Shown here: positions 1 to 11,270 of the stretch, piece after piece
Numbering within the stretch: position 1 is the stretch's first letter
Layout of the letters: each line of letters begins with the position of its first letter
From: Halicephalobus mephisto
Taxonomy: Eukaryota; Nematoda; Chromadorea; Rhabditida; Panagrolaimidae
Reading direction: 5' to 3'
DNA length: 64,000 bases
NCBI GenBank assembly: GCA_009193035.1
Contig: SWDT01000147.1
Span: forward strand, 1-64,000
Notes under the pieces: model-generated
What the model was told of the DNA's origin: nothing
Databases searched by the model: none
What the model saw: only the letters and a program-made list of their open reading frames with translations
Program-made: the position numbers and the translations under genes

Positions 1-71
1 CAGAAACAATATCAAAAGCTCTGCAATTCGAAGGGAAGGAAATGTCGTACAGCCGTTGGAATAGCTACTGA
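1..71 (+). CDS. Possible 3' end of an upstream gene (partial)
   Basis: From base 3 one frame reads about 22 codons and stops with TGA at 69-71; the peptide ends SYSRWNSY. An AATAAA at about 191-196 could be its polyadenylation signal. Another frame is also open until a stop at 59-61, so the frame choice is a guess based on more varied amino-acid use. No family was recognised. The start lies outside the window. Confidence 0.22.
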   Translation, partial: ETISKALQFEGKEMSYSRWNSY

Positions 72-793
72 TAGGCGGAATATCAGTTAGCCAAAGATAT
101 CTTTGAAGGTAGACATGTACAGTGTAACTGGTATAACAGCGACTATTACTAAGATTCATAAATTACTCAGAATTCATCTGTTGTAAAGGTAAATAAATGC
201 AGATCAAAATAAAACCTTTAGCCGTATAACTAGCGATTATTTGCATTCTTTTTTCTGTTTCACTATACTTTCATTCAGATCCCTATATCCTACAAGAATC
301 CTGCTTAACTTTTATTGCCCAGCAACTCTCAACTTGTTCATTTTCGGTAGGTAACCTACCTATCGTTCAGTTCTATTTACGGAGTGGAGTACAAATGTAT
401 TTATAGTGTGAAGATTTGGAACAGGGTGAATGAGGAAGTACAGTTGTGTTTGTAATTACAAAGAGTAAAGCCGAGTGAGCTAATTAGAAATAACACATGT
501 TTCTCACTTATATCATAAATACTGCTTCAGGGACCTTTCCTCAAGAAATAATTCCAGTTGGTTTTTATAAAATTCTATTAACTTATTGATTCATTAGTAT
601 TTTAAAATCTTTTTTAAAATGAATCATTGGTTTCGAATATAGAACTTCCTACGGATATCTACGTTTTAATCAATCATAAGTTTACATTTCTACAGATTTA
701 ACTGATAGGAGTTCTCTCTAGTGTTATTCTTTTCTGTAACACCAACAGTTGAATGTCATTGGTAAGTCCACAGTAAAAAAGAATTATTTATTT
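72..793. other. Intergenic, nothing recognised
   Basis: AT-rich sequence between the putative upstream gene end and the 3' end of the minus-strand serpentine receptor. I see no coherent coding frame with splice signals, no RNA gene and no obvious repeat. Confidence 0.5.
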
Positions 794-1844
794 CTATATT
801 GTGAATATGGAGTTTCGGATATTGGCAATTCTTGATTTGACCTTGATATGCAAGACCTCTGCTAGCCATATTTTGTAAGGCTTAATGAAATACATCATAG
901 AAAGATAAAGGAAGATAGGGTAGAGAGATCCGAACATGAGGGCTCCATGGCAAATAGTAGCACTATTAGAGTTGTTTGTGTGGTATTGTGACGACGATCG
1001 TGGTGGCAGGACCGAGAAGGAACAAATAAGCAGATGCTAGCTCAGCTTTGAAGCAGGTATTCATCATTTTCTGGAGTTTAAAGGTTGCAGCGGACATTTT
1101 CGATTTTTGCAGATGCAGCTGCATCTCGAGATGGATGACGAAACCGATGATTAAAATGGCGAAAAACAAAATTAAACAGTAAGCACAAACGAATATATAC
1201 AGAGGTGAGAACTCGTTTGAATTGAAAATTATAAAGGTTGGCTCCTCAACTGCGAGATGCATATACTCTCGGTGAGTCAACAAGAAGGAATCGAGCAGCT
1301 AAAATTGATGTTTTGAATACTAACTATTTGAAACATTTACCTCTTTATTTGATCTCAAAAAGAAAGAGAAAAAACATATTATTCCAGTTAAGCCAATATA
1401 ACCGCAGGCAATAATTCCGTAATAGATCAAATTGATGTTGATCACTTTCTTGATGACGTCTGGAGCAATAATCTTGTATCTGAAGAACATAATAAAGAGC
1501 ATCCCTAGCAACCCATATGCCGCAAAAAGTACCCCCATTATCAGACACACAAAAGCTACAGTACTTGAAGTATTCCGTATGAGACCCTTGGCGTAACCTC
1601 CAATAACAGGGAAGATAAAAACTGGCTGACAAATGGCTAGCATAAGTTCGAACAAGTAGGCAAATGTAACTGTCGGAAAGAGGTAATATTTGTAATCATC
1701 CAATTTTGCGTTTTGGAATAGAATGAGACCTAGTAGAACTGGATATAAAAATGATGAGAGGATAATTATTATTTTAGTGAAAATCAAATAAACTTCGATA
1801 ATTGGAGGATCTGAATATAGATGAAATGACGAATTCAAGTCCAT
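794..1844 (-). pseudogene. Serpentine chemoreceptor (Str superfamily, srh/sri-like) with a frame break before TM7
   Basis: Nematode-type seven-transmembrane receptor, expected in chemosensory neurons. Exon 1 (1844-1341) starts MDLNSSFHLYSDPP and carries about five hydrophobic segments, including the srh/sri-like stretch FPVIGGYAKGLI. It ends at a GAG|GTAAATG donor. Exon 2 resumes at 1298 after TTTTAG, in phase, and reads through TM6 (FLLGPATTIVVTIP) to a stop at 966. One base out of frame, the sequence then reads NSNSATICHGALMFGSLYP followed by FIKPYK, the expected TM7 and its HKPYR-like end, stopping at 794. The switch is +1 and no credible intron spans it. It is either a recent pseudogene or a one-base assembly error; everything else is intact. 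The subfamily call (srh against sri) is uncertain. Confidence 0.72.
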
Positions 1845-2720
1845 AGTTTAGAAAAGGCTACTTGAATATGTTCTCTGAAAATTTTAAGTAGAAGTTCAAA
1901 CATTGTTTGAAATGTTGAGCAGGTGAAATTATCGCGAGTTATAATGAGTAAAGTACGATATGTTAATTAAAAGTTGCACCTGCTCTATTCTAATTGATTG
2001 AATACAGACCAAATTGAAAATTGCTCTAAAAAAGTTGAATAGTTTAGCAACAAAACTTTGTCTAGTTATTCCAACATCCTGTCGACGCAGTCGAAGATGG
2101 AAGTAGTGGAGAACGGCAGATGAATCATCAATGCAAAGAGGCAAGCGGATCTCTACACTTCACTATTAATGTGTCTGATTCGCGTTTTGTGTTTATCGTA
2201 ATTATAATAATGTTTTAAGTAATCGTAATATACTATGTCTTATGTATTATGTATTATGTATTATGGCTTATGTATTATGTATTATATCTTGTTTTACCAT
2301 AGTTATAATTATCATCTTCTTCGGTTTAGTTACCCAAGTTTGAGGGCAATAAAAAGACCGATACAAATCAATAGTAAGAAAGATCACTACGTTTCATCTA
2401 AACCCTACTTGTCCAATGTCAAACCAATTCCGAATAATATTGAACTCATTAATTTGTTTGTAATTTTTATCCATCAACTTGTTTTACAATAACATTTTAC
2501 TCATGATATCGAAGCAAGTTTTATCTCGATCCAATTTCCAAAAATTAATCAATAATATTCCTCTTCTTCTTCGAAATAGGTCACTTGCATGGGACATTGC
2601 TGGGCAAAGTGCTCATCTGCCTGCAATAGATATGTCAAAATTAATAAAATTGATTCACTAATTGCACAATTAGCTCAAAAATCTCGAGGTATCGACATGG
2701 AACGAAAAGCACTCGACAGT
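1845..2720. other. Intergenic between the receptor start and the pxl-1 stop
   Basis: Contains the upstream region of the receptor and the 3' flank of pxl-1. A short direct repeat of TATGTATTA units lies at about 2233-2286. No gene could be supported here. Confidence 0.5.
2233..2286. repeat. TATGTATTA-type microsatellite
   Basis: About six imperfect copies of TATGTATTA in a row, with one interrupting GGC. Confidence 0.75.
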
Positions 2721-5700
2721 TCAAGAAGGACTGTTGATTTTTCCATAACACTTATGGCAGTAAGGCCTCTTGTTGGCTTCTTTGAAAGTCCCTCTGCTCA
2801 GTTGCCGGTTACAGTAGGAACAGCAGAAGTGCTCTGGATGGAACTTAGCTCCCATTGCGGAGACACATCTCCCGGAAATGGGTTTGTTGCACTCATGACA
2901 GAGGGATCCTCGTTGCTGATGGAAGTGATGTTCACAATAAGGAGCTCCTTCGTGTTCGAAGAAAGCTCCTCCGTCGAAAGGACGACGACAAGCCTGAAGA
3001 ACGAACTATTCACAGGACAGAAATGGGACTAGACAAAATTTACAAAACCAATTTTGTCCGTTTTAATCATTTGAAACGAATTATGGCATAAAATAAATAC
3101 AATTATTTTCGTTTTTAATAGTCGTAAAATTTCTGTATTTTTCGAAAACTATGGAATAAACATGGCATCGAACAACTGTTAGGTATTTAGAAAACTAATT
3201 TTTTAATAAAAAATTTAATTTTTCCTGATTGAAAAATGGATCATTACCAAATTACAATATTAATTAACATTTACAGGAAATTAGTAATCGAGAATTTTCG
3301 TTATTTACAGTACTAAAAAATAACACAACAAATATGTAAAATCATGTACATATAGTTTTCATTTAGGACCAAACAAATCTTTAAAAACGGATTTTTTCAT
3401 AGCCTTGAACAGAAATGGTATGCAAACTTATGCAAATATAATTCCCACTCAAGACCAAGTTCTAAAAAACGTTTTTTCAAGGTCTTGAATAGAAATTACA
3501 CAGAAATTCAAGTAAATATATTTCCTAAATAAGACTAAGTAGTTTAGAAAAGTTGTTTTACCTGGTTAAAAGCGAAAGTTATATTTCCATGACTTTACAC
3601 ATTGGTCAAGTAACATTTATCTTTTACATAGACTTCTATTAGTGCTTAGAAGTTAGTTCAGATAAGGAACTTTTATGTAGTAAATTATTATTTTCACATA
3701 TATCTTACATAAAAAATCGCAACTTTTACATTTGGCAAATACGTAATATTTCGCTAAAGTAGACTTAGTAATCTTCGTATAACACGTAGTTATAGAAGAC
3801 CTCGTAATCTTCGTATAACATATAGTTATAGAAGATCTAGCAGCTTTTATGTGACATGTGGTTATAAAATATCCCATAACTTTTCGTAATATTTTGTTAT
3901 CGAAGATCTTATAGCCATTGGCATACGAAGATTACGAGATCTTTTGTAACCACATGTCATATATGTAGTTATAGAAGATTTAGTAGCTTTTGTATGATAT
4001 TTCGTCACAGAAGATCTTGTAATTTTTATACAGCATTTCGTCATGGAATATTCCATAACGTTTTGTGATATTTTTTCACAGATCTTGTAACTGTCGTATG
4101 ACATGTGGTTACAAAAGATCTTGCAACCTTTGTATGCCATTTCACCACGAAAGGTCCCGTAACCTTTGATGTTCAATGTAATTTTTGCTAAATGTTACGA
4201 TTTTTCGCGACAAATAAGTTGATTTTTTAAAAATGTCAGATGTTTGTGAAAATGGCGATGATTATGTTACAATTTTTAAAGTTGGCAGTTGTCGCGAAAA
4301 CCGCACATGATAGTCGTACTTGCACTTGTTGCCGGGTAAAAGTTACGATTTTTAAACATATATGAATATGAATTAAATATCCCCAAGACTCACCTGGCAG
4401 ATGAAGCACTCTGGATGCCAGTGGGTGGACAAGGCCGTGATGAACTTGTTCGTGATCGGCTTGTCACATCCTCTGCACTTTGGAGCGAACATTCTGAAGA
4501 AGTCCTCTCTACAGTAAGCCTGTCCTTCTCGTTCGTGGAAGCCATCTGAACCGAAAGTACAACCACAATCGGCACAAGTAAAGTGCTCTGGATGGAATGT
4601 CTTCCCCAGGGCCGTGACGCAGCGGTCCTTGATGGGTCCGTTACAGTAAGCGCATCTGGGGGAATAAAGGTCATGGTAGTCGTTTTCACAGTAGGCTTTT
4701 CCGCCTTTTTCGAAGAAGTTTTTGTGTCCGATTTGGTCTCCACAATGACAACAGACATAGTGTTCTGGATGCCACATTTTGCCCAAGGCAATGACCACCT
4801 GACCGATGATTGGTTTGTCACAAGCAGCACAATCCCCTTTCGGAATCGTGTGGATTCCGTGATTCTGCATGTCAACTTGAAGGTTGCCTAACATCGAATC
4901 CAGTTGATTAACATCACGGGAATTTCTCTAAAAATTTACTTTTTATAATTCATGAATTTTTCAGTTTTTGATGAAAACAGAAACTTACGTAATCATGGCC
5001 GGCAGATTTCCTTCCAGCTTCGGAATCGTAATTTTGTCGGGAAAATCTCTGAGTACTGGAATAACGGTCATCTCCGTCAAAATCGCTTCCGGATCTACGG
5101 GCGCTTAAATTTCGAAAATTAATAATTAAATACTTAACTAATTACTCAATTGACAAAATTTTATTAAAAATATTTCAATTTTGTTTTTTAAATTCAATTT
5201 TCCGTCTGTAAATACAGTATTTTAAAAAATGTCAATTTATCGGATACTGTATCGAATTTTCAAACATTTTCCGTTTTAGTATTTACTTTGTTAATTATAT
5301 TACTCTATGAAAAATTAAGTTCAGTGTTTTTAAAATTTCAATTTTTTAGAATAACCTCAATTTCGGAAAATTTTCGATCATATTATTACGAAAATAAAAA
5401 TCTATTTTTTTACGAATTTGTCTTAACACGAAAATTTGGAACTTTCTAGAACTCTTGAAAACTTTTTTAAATTGTCCGAAATTACTTGATTTTAGAAAAA
5501 TTCAAATTTCCAAAATATTTTCGAAAATTCATCGACTTCAGAATCCTCCACTGGATTCTGGAAGATTCTAGAATTCACGTAACCACAGTAAGAAAATTAT
5601 TCGGTTATTTGGATAATTTCGAAATTAAATAAAAACAAACTTTTTTTGGACTACATGTTGTTCCTGGTAAATCGGATCAATGTCATTATCGTAGCTTCTT

Positions 5701-7328
5701 CTGGTTTCTCGGTAGGACGAGTATATCGAGGAGTTGACGTCACTCAGATCGCGTTCTTGACTGTTTCGTTGTTGGGCTCTTCTGAGGACTTCTGTCGTCC
5801 TCTGAAGGTCCGATAGCAGAGATTCTAGAAAATATTCAAATAATTTCAAAAATATTTTTAAATTTTTACAAAAATTAAACTTTTTGTTTTTAAATATTTA
5901 AATTATTTTTATATTTTAAAATAAATGCGGAGTCCCCAGGACCCTTACCGAGGGCGGGCTTGACGGCATCGACGAACTGGTCGTCCCTCGGCGATCTCGT
6001 GGGCATCTTCAGGACGACTTCTGGAGCCCAAGTCGTTTTTCTTCTGTACATGGTTTTTATGAACGAAAAATTCAAAAACTACTCCCGCAAAAATCGACTT
6101 AATCCGAGAACAAGGTAAAAAAACAAGTTTAAAGTTGTAAATTTTTGAGGACGGAAGAAAAAATCGATCAAGAAAAAAGCTTTGGAATCGAAAGCACGCA
6201 AAGCTTCCGATAAAGAAGCGCGGACTGGTTGTCGAAAAACGGACATTTGAGAAGGTACAATTGACCGGAAACAGGAAATTCAAAATGTCGGGTACAGACT
6301 TGACAAATTAGCTTTGGTTATCCAACGGCTTAAACAAAGAATTCGAGTTGTAGTAAAAGTCTCAAAAAATCAACTTTAATCATGTTGAAGATTTTAAAAA
6401 ATCAATTTTTATTAAAGTAATTTCTTTAAAAATTAATTTTAGTTACAGTAAGTTTCAAAAAACAAACTTTAATCATGTTGAAGATTTTAAAAAATTGATT
6501 TTTATTAAAGTAATTTCTTTAAAAATTAATTTTAGTTACAGTAAGTTTCAAAAAATCAACTTTAATCATGTTGAAGATTTTAAAAAATTGATTTTTATTA
6601 AAATGAATTTTTGAAAAATTAATTTTAGTTACAGTAAGTTTCAAAAAATAAACTTTAATAAAATTTGATTTCTAAAATCTTCAACATGATTAAAGTAATT
6701 CCTTTAAAAATTAATTTTAGTTACAGTAAGTTTCAAAAAATCAACTTTAATCATGTTGAAGATTTTAAAAAATTGATTTTTATTAAAATGAATTTTTGAA
6801 AAATTAATTTTAGTTACAGTAAGTTTTAAAAAATGCCTTATTAAACCTCAAAAATTATTTTCAATGTCGCTGTTAACTTTTTTCAGTTGCAAATTTTAAA
6901 TAAAAATTATGCAAAATAATTTCTTTAAATGTAAGTTTAAAATGATTTACTTGTTCATTTTCCATCACGAAATTGAATATGAATCTTTTGGAAATTCGAA
7001 AATGTCAAAAATTTTCCGAAAATTGGCGCTCAAATGTCCGAAAATACAAAATTACGAAATACACTCGGACTGGGTTATATATGAAAAAAGAAAACAACTA
7101 TATAATCTCAAAGTAGCGAAGAAGCAATCAATCGGCCCGACTTGACTCAAGAAATATGCCGCTGGCGTTTTGTTGCGTAGGAGTCTTTTTGCTTTTAAAT
7201 TTTTTGGAAAAACGGGCCAGCTGTGGCAGTTGCTTTCAAGAATCCTCCGATCTTTAAAAACATCAAAAAAACTCACCTAAATCTTGTATTCCTTTGGAAT
7301 CAGACGAACTTGTTGGAATTTCAGTCAT
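2721..7328 (-). CDS. pxl-1: Paxillin orthologue (LD motifs, four LIM domains)
   Basis: Focal-adhesion / muscle-attachment scaffold. Exons: 1a 7328-7277 or 1b 6051-5949, then 5824-5641, 5103-4989, 4927-4394 and 2993-2721 (stop). All phases join: about 402 aa from exon 1b, 385 aa from exon 1a. LD motifs: [13 protein letters not shown] at the exon 1/2 junction (LD1-like, compare vertebrate LDALLADLESTTS) and [12 protein letters not shown] just before the LIM region. LIM1 starts [16 protein letters not shown]2 contains [22 protein letters not shown]3 contains [17 protein letters not shown] and is split by the last intron after CFICQ, and LIM4 contains [20 protein letters not shown]. The zinc-ligand Cys/His positions look complete. 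Donor 5641 (A|GTTTGT) is weak but is the only one that fits the phase. The last intron (2994-4393) is about 1.4 kb and holds a decayed tandem repeat. Confidence 0.93.
3640..4170 (-). repeat. Decayed tandem repeat in the last pxl-1 intron
   Basis: About ten imperfect 40-50 bp units built on AGATCTTGTAACTTTTGTAT followed by a GACATGTGGTTA-like half. In one frame this gives repeated ITRSSITKYHTK-like peptides, which are an artefact of the repeat and not a protein. Confidence 0.7.
6361..6830. repeat. Tandem repeat, about 110 bp unit
   Basis: At least four units containing AATCATGTTGAAGATTTTAA, TTAATTTTAGTTACAGTAAG and a run of adenines. One unit carries an inverted internal segment (TCTTCAACATGATT at about 6670). 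It lies between pxl-1 exons 1b and 1a. Confidence 0.85.
7277..7328 (-). CDS. pxl-1: Alternative first exon 1a of pxl-1
   Basis: ATG at 7328-7326 opens [17 protein letters not shown] and ends in a phase-1 G|GTGAGT donor at 7277. Exon 2 of pxl-1 needs exactly one preceding nucleotide, so the joint reads [11 protein letters not shown] and creates a clean LD1 motif. Exon 1b (6051-5949, [13 protein letters not shown]) has the same donor phase, which implies two promoters. Inferred from phase and motif only. Confidence 0.6.
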
Positions 7329-7801
7329 TTAGAATTAATAATATTTTTAAAAATATAAAAAATAGCAAAAAAACAAAAAATGACAGATATATCAAAAATG
7401 CCGAGGAACTGTTCGAGAAGATTGCAGCCCGTTATGCACACTCATGTCCTCGGTCCCTGTCCGACTTTCCTTGTTCGTCCACTGATCAATGGCCATGGTT
7501 TGTTCGATCCAAAAGAGGAAAAATGTTCAACTTAGAAATTTACATTGATTTTTCCATATTTTGCACATTTCTCCTCCGTAAGCAATCACTACGATCTATT
7601 CTGACATTACAATATGCAAAAAAGTAAAGAACAGTTACTATAGTGGTAGTTATGGGTGAATAGTTGAAATTCAAAACAGAAATCCCGGAACTTTGGCGTT
7701 TTGTGAATTTCGACAATCAACGTTGAATGTGTTATTTTTGGTTTTTTGTGGTTTTTTTTTACTTTTTATTTCGCTGAAAATAACGGGTCTTTTGATCTGA
7801 A
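7329..7801. promoter_or_regulatory. Divergent upstream region of pxl-1 (exon 1a) and edem-2
   Basis: About 470 bp between oppositely oriented starts. On the minus strand at about 7400-7510 there is a GC-richer open stretch starting MAIDQWTNKESRTGTEDM. It could be a further alternative first exon of pxl-1, but I see no convincing donor. No specific promoter element was recognised. Confidence 0.4.
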
Positions 7802-10800
7802 ATGGTTCCGAAATGGGACATATTTCGAATATCGGTCTTTTTACTTCTTGTTTCTTTCTGCCAACCGAATCCGGTCGAGTTTTCTCAAGCTAGGATTAAC
7901 CACTACAGGTTTGTGTAAAAAATTAGAGTTTTGAATTAATCCGTATTTTCAGAGAAAAAGTGAAATCAATGTTTTATCACGCTTATAATGGGTATTTGGA
8001 TAAAGCTTATCCTCTGGACGAACTGAAGCCCCTGACTTGTCGAGGTTTGGTCCAGTCACTATCCTTATATATGGGTTTTTCCAGGAATGGACACGTGGGG
8101 GAGTTTTAGTCTGACTCTCATCGACTCTCTGGATACCTTGATTATCATGGGGAATCATTCCGAATTCAAAAGAGCTGTGAACTTGATCCTTCAGAATATC
8201 GACACAGAAGCAAATGTGAACGTTTCCGTCTTCGAAACCAACATCCGAGTTGTTGGAGGACTTTTGTCTGCTCATATTCTCTCTGGACAAGTCCCGGATT
8301 TCGAGTTAAATTCTGGTTGGCCATGTTCAGGACCATTGTTGGATCTGGCTGTGAAATTTGCGACGAAACTTTTGCCTGCTTTCAACACCGCCACTGGAAT
8401 GCCCTTCGGCACCGTGAACCTCAAGTACGGTGTGAACCGATTCGAGACCCCTGTCACTTGTACCGCTGGAGTTGGGACGTTCATCATTGAATTTGGAACT
8501 ATTTCGAGACTCACTGGAGATCCTCATTTCGAAAGAGTCGCCCTGAGGGCTTTGGACGCTTTATGGAAGAGCAAAAGTACTTTAGGACTTGTTGGAAATC
8601 ACATCAACACCGATACTGGTGAGTTATTTCAATTTTTTTATAAAAATTAAAATCAATTCGCCTTCGAGGGACTATTTTGGTGTTAGTTGTGATTTTTAGG
8701 ACTTATATGAACTTTCGTATATAATTACCAACCTTCGAAGATGGATAGACAGTACATACTTCTTATAACTCTAGTCTAGAAATCTCTAAGATCATTCAAG
8801 AACGCCACAACTTTGAAAATAATTGTAGTTATTTCGTAATTTTACACAATTTTACAAAAATCACCAAACAAGCTATTTATTTTGGCAGAAATTCCGTCCA
8901 AAACCATTTTATAACAATTTTAACTTTATATAATGATATAATTGGTCGTAAAATTGCGAGATTGTAGGCTACTTGAGACTCTGGATTTCATATTAGAATT
9001 CTTTTTTGATAATTTTCTAGTTTTTACGATATTGTGGTGTTGATTTCAGGAACCTGGACTGCCACAGATGCAGGGATCGGAGCCGGTGTTGATTCTTATT
9101 TTGAGTATCTTGCCAAAGGCGGTCTTCTACTTCAAAGACCGAAACTTCTGCAGCAGTTCTACGACTACGAAGAAGCGATCAACAAACACGTTCGAAAAGA
9201 AGACTGGTTTATGTGGGTATCTATGACGAAAGGCACAGTAAGCTTCCCTATTTTCCAATCATTAGAGGCTTTTTGGCCAGGAGTCTTGGTTAGTTTTGGC
9301 AATAGTGTTTTGAAATATGTAAATTTTATACTTTTAGGCTTTATTGGGTAAAGTCGATGATGCTGCGAGAATTCTTCTGACATATTTGCAGATTAATAGA
9401 CAATTTGGAGTTACTCCGGAATTTTATAATCTTCCGAATCACGAGACTGCAAAAGACAGGGCTGGATATCCCCTCAGACCGGAGATGATCGAATCTATGA
9501 TGTACATTTACAGAGCGACGAAGGATCCGATTTATCTCCATTCAGCTGCAGCCATGGTTGAAGCCATCGAACAAGGAACCAAGACTCCATGTGGATACGC
9601 TACTATTAAGGACGTGAATGACTACACTTTGGAAGACAGGTGAATTTTGAAGAATTACTTTTTTTAAATAATTTTTTTAGAATGGAGTCATTTTTTCTAG
9701 CAGAAACTACAAAATACCTATATCTTTTGTTTGATGAAGATAATTTTATTCATAATGATGGATCTAGTTCGAAATTAATCCAAACAACGAATGGAAATTG
9801 TGTCATTGATGCTGGTGGATATATTTTTAACACTGAAGCTCATCCTATTGATCCTGCAATTCTTTATTGTTGTTCGGCTAAGAAAGCAGAAGATGTTGAA
9901 AAACTTCAGAAATTTGAAGATGAAATGGATTTGATAGGATTATTGGATTTAAGAGATCCGTTTTTACAACATGTTGCAGGAGAATATTTTGATGAGGTTT
10001 GAAATTAATTGTAAAATTTTTATTATTTTTGTCTTTTTAGAATGATTTACCGTCAGAATTGAAGGAAATTGATGTTGATCAAGAAAGGAATTCTCCGAAA
10101 ATCGAATCAGAATTAGAAAATGAAGAAAAACGATGGAATAAATCGGAAAAATTGTCAGAAGATAAATCAGAACCGAAACCTCCGGATTCAGAAGAAAAAG
10201 AATCGTATTCTAATTTTGGTGTATCAGCAACAACACCGGAAAAAATTTTGTTTTTAGATTTGACATCATCAACGTCGAAATCTGAACTGCTAGAAAGGAT
10301 AAAAGTGAACAAGGAAATTAACAACTTGATTGAAAAAGCAGCTGCACATGATAAAAAACAACATGAAGCAGGAGATTTGAGATCTAATTTAGCAGGGGAG
10401 ATTTTAAGAATGTTAAATGATATGAAACATGAATATTCGCAATTGTTGAGAATTTCGGATTCGTTGGAAATTCCGAACATGGAATACATCAAAGCTCAAT
10501 TGGCAAAAAGGAAATATGTGATGGAACAGCCGAGTCCGGAAGTATTTATGGAGGATTCTTGTGTGGTGTTGGATAGAACGAGTGATTCTTTGGCTTTGAG
10601 GAGAATGTTGAATATTATATATAGTAGACATATTTATAGAAAACATGGAATTGGATTTATTCAAGGTCCTATTTGTAGACCTGAAGATAGACCACCGAAA
10701 ATTGAAGAATTGTATTTTAATAATCCACCAAGTATGTTTAATGTTATTTAAAATTTATTTTTGAAATTAGTTTGTTTTAAAAATATGCTAATTTTCCGAG

Positions 10801-11067
10801 ATTTTTAAAAATTAGGTTATTTTTGGAAATGTTTTAAAAATCAGTTTATTTTTTAAATGTGTTGATTTTTTAGATCCTAATTCTCTCGATGGTTATCTTC
10901 AAAATTTGGATGTTGTTGATGGATTTTCTTTTTCGACCTTCAGATATCGACTTTATGCGGAAGAAAACTATCATTTGCTGACTTCAGAAGCATGTTCTTT
11001 CGCTTCTAGATTTGCCGGTTTAGGTCAAGTCACCCTAAAGCCGTTGATGAACGTTACTGCTAGTTAA
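7802..11067 (+). CDS. edem-2: ER degradation-enhancing alpha-mannosidase-like protein (EDEM2 type, GH47)
   Basis: Trims mannose from misfolded glycoproteins in the ER and commits them to ERAD. Exons: 7802-7908, 7953-8044, 8085-8618, 9050-9288, 9338-9639, 9681-9996, 10041-10731, 10874-11067; 824 codons plus stop with consistent phases. An N-terminal signal sequence ([11 protein letters not shown]) precedes the GH47 domain. Diagnostic EDEM2-like stretches are [107 protein letters not shown] and [11 protein letters not shown] (the Thr is the usual calcium-binding position). The protein is about 250 residues longer than mammalian EDEM2; the extra is a charged, low-complexity Glu/Lys/Ser tail encoded by exon 7. 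Intron 3 (8619-9049) carries a diverged copy of the orientation-locked intron repeat. Confidence 0.93.
8619..9049 (+). repeat. Intron-repeat family copy, edem-2 intron 3 (diverged)
   Basis: The whole intron resembles the family found in the ABC-transporter introns: GTGATTTTTAGGACTTATATG, a TATATAATT motif, GATAGACAGTACATA and runs of TTTCGTAATTTTACACAAT. Sense orientation relative to the host gene. Confidence 0.5.
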
Positions 11068-11270
11068 AGAAATTGAAATTAAAATTTGTAAGTTTAGATA
11101 TATCAGAATTCGGGTCAATGAATGGAAATTGTGATGTACTCAGGTGAATTTGAGTTGTCAGAGTATTATAAAAGAATAAAATTAAATAAATGATGGATTT
11201 TTGTTGTTTTATTCAAGATACTGTATTTTTAAATGATTTTTAAGTTTTTTATATACGGTATTTTAGAATT
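11068..11270 (+). promoter_or_regulatory. Operon-like intercistronic region (polyA signals and trans-splice acceptor)
   Basis: Only 203 bp separate the edem-2 stop from the dars-2 start. AATAAA occurs at 11176-11181 and 11186-11191, and a TTTTAG acceptor ends at 11266, four bases before the ATG. A gap of about 75-90 bp from cleavage site to acceptor is typical of nematode operons, where the downstream messenger receives an SL2-type leader. No separate promoter is visible. Confidence 0.6.

Noticed and set aside
2589..3091. Plus-strand open frames over the last pxl-1 exon
   Set aside because: They are antisense shadows; the minus strand encodes LIM3/LIM4 with all zinc ligands.
3653..4176. Two minus-strand open frames with Thr/Ser/Ile/Lys-rich periodic peptides
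   Set aside because: Periodicity follows the tandem DNA repeat in the pxl-1 intron; no splice or start support.
7223..7627. 134-codon plus-strand frame upstream of edem-2
   Set aside because: Low-complexity Asn/Lys/Phe composition, overlaps the minus-strand exon 1a of pxl-1, no family features.
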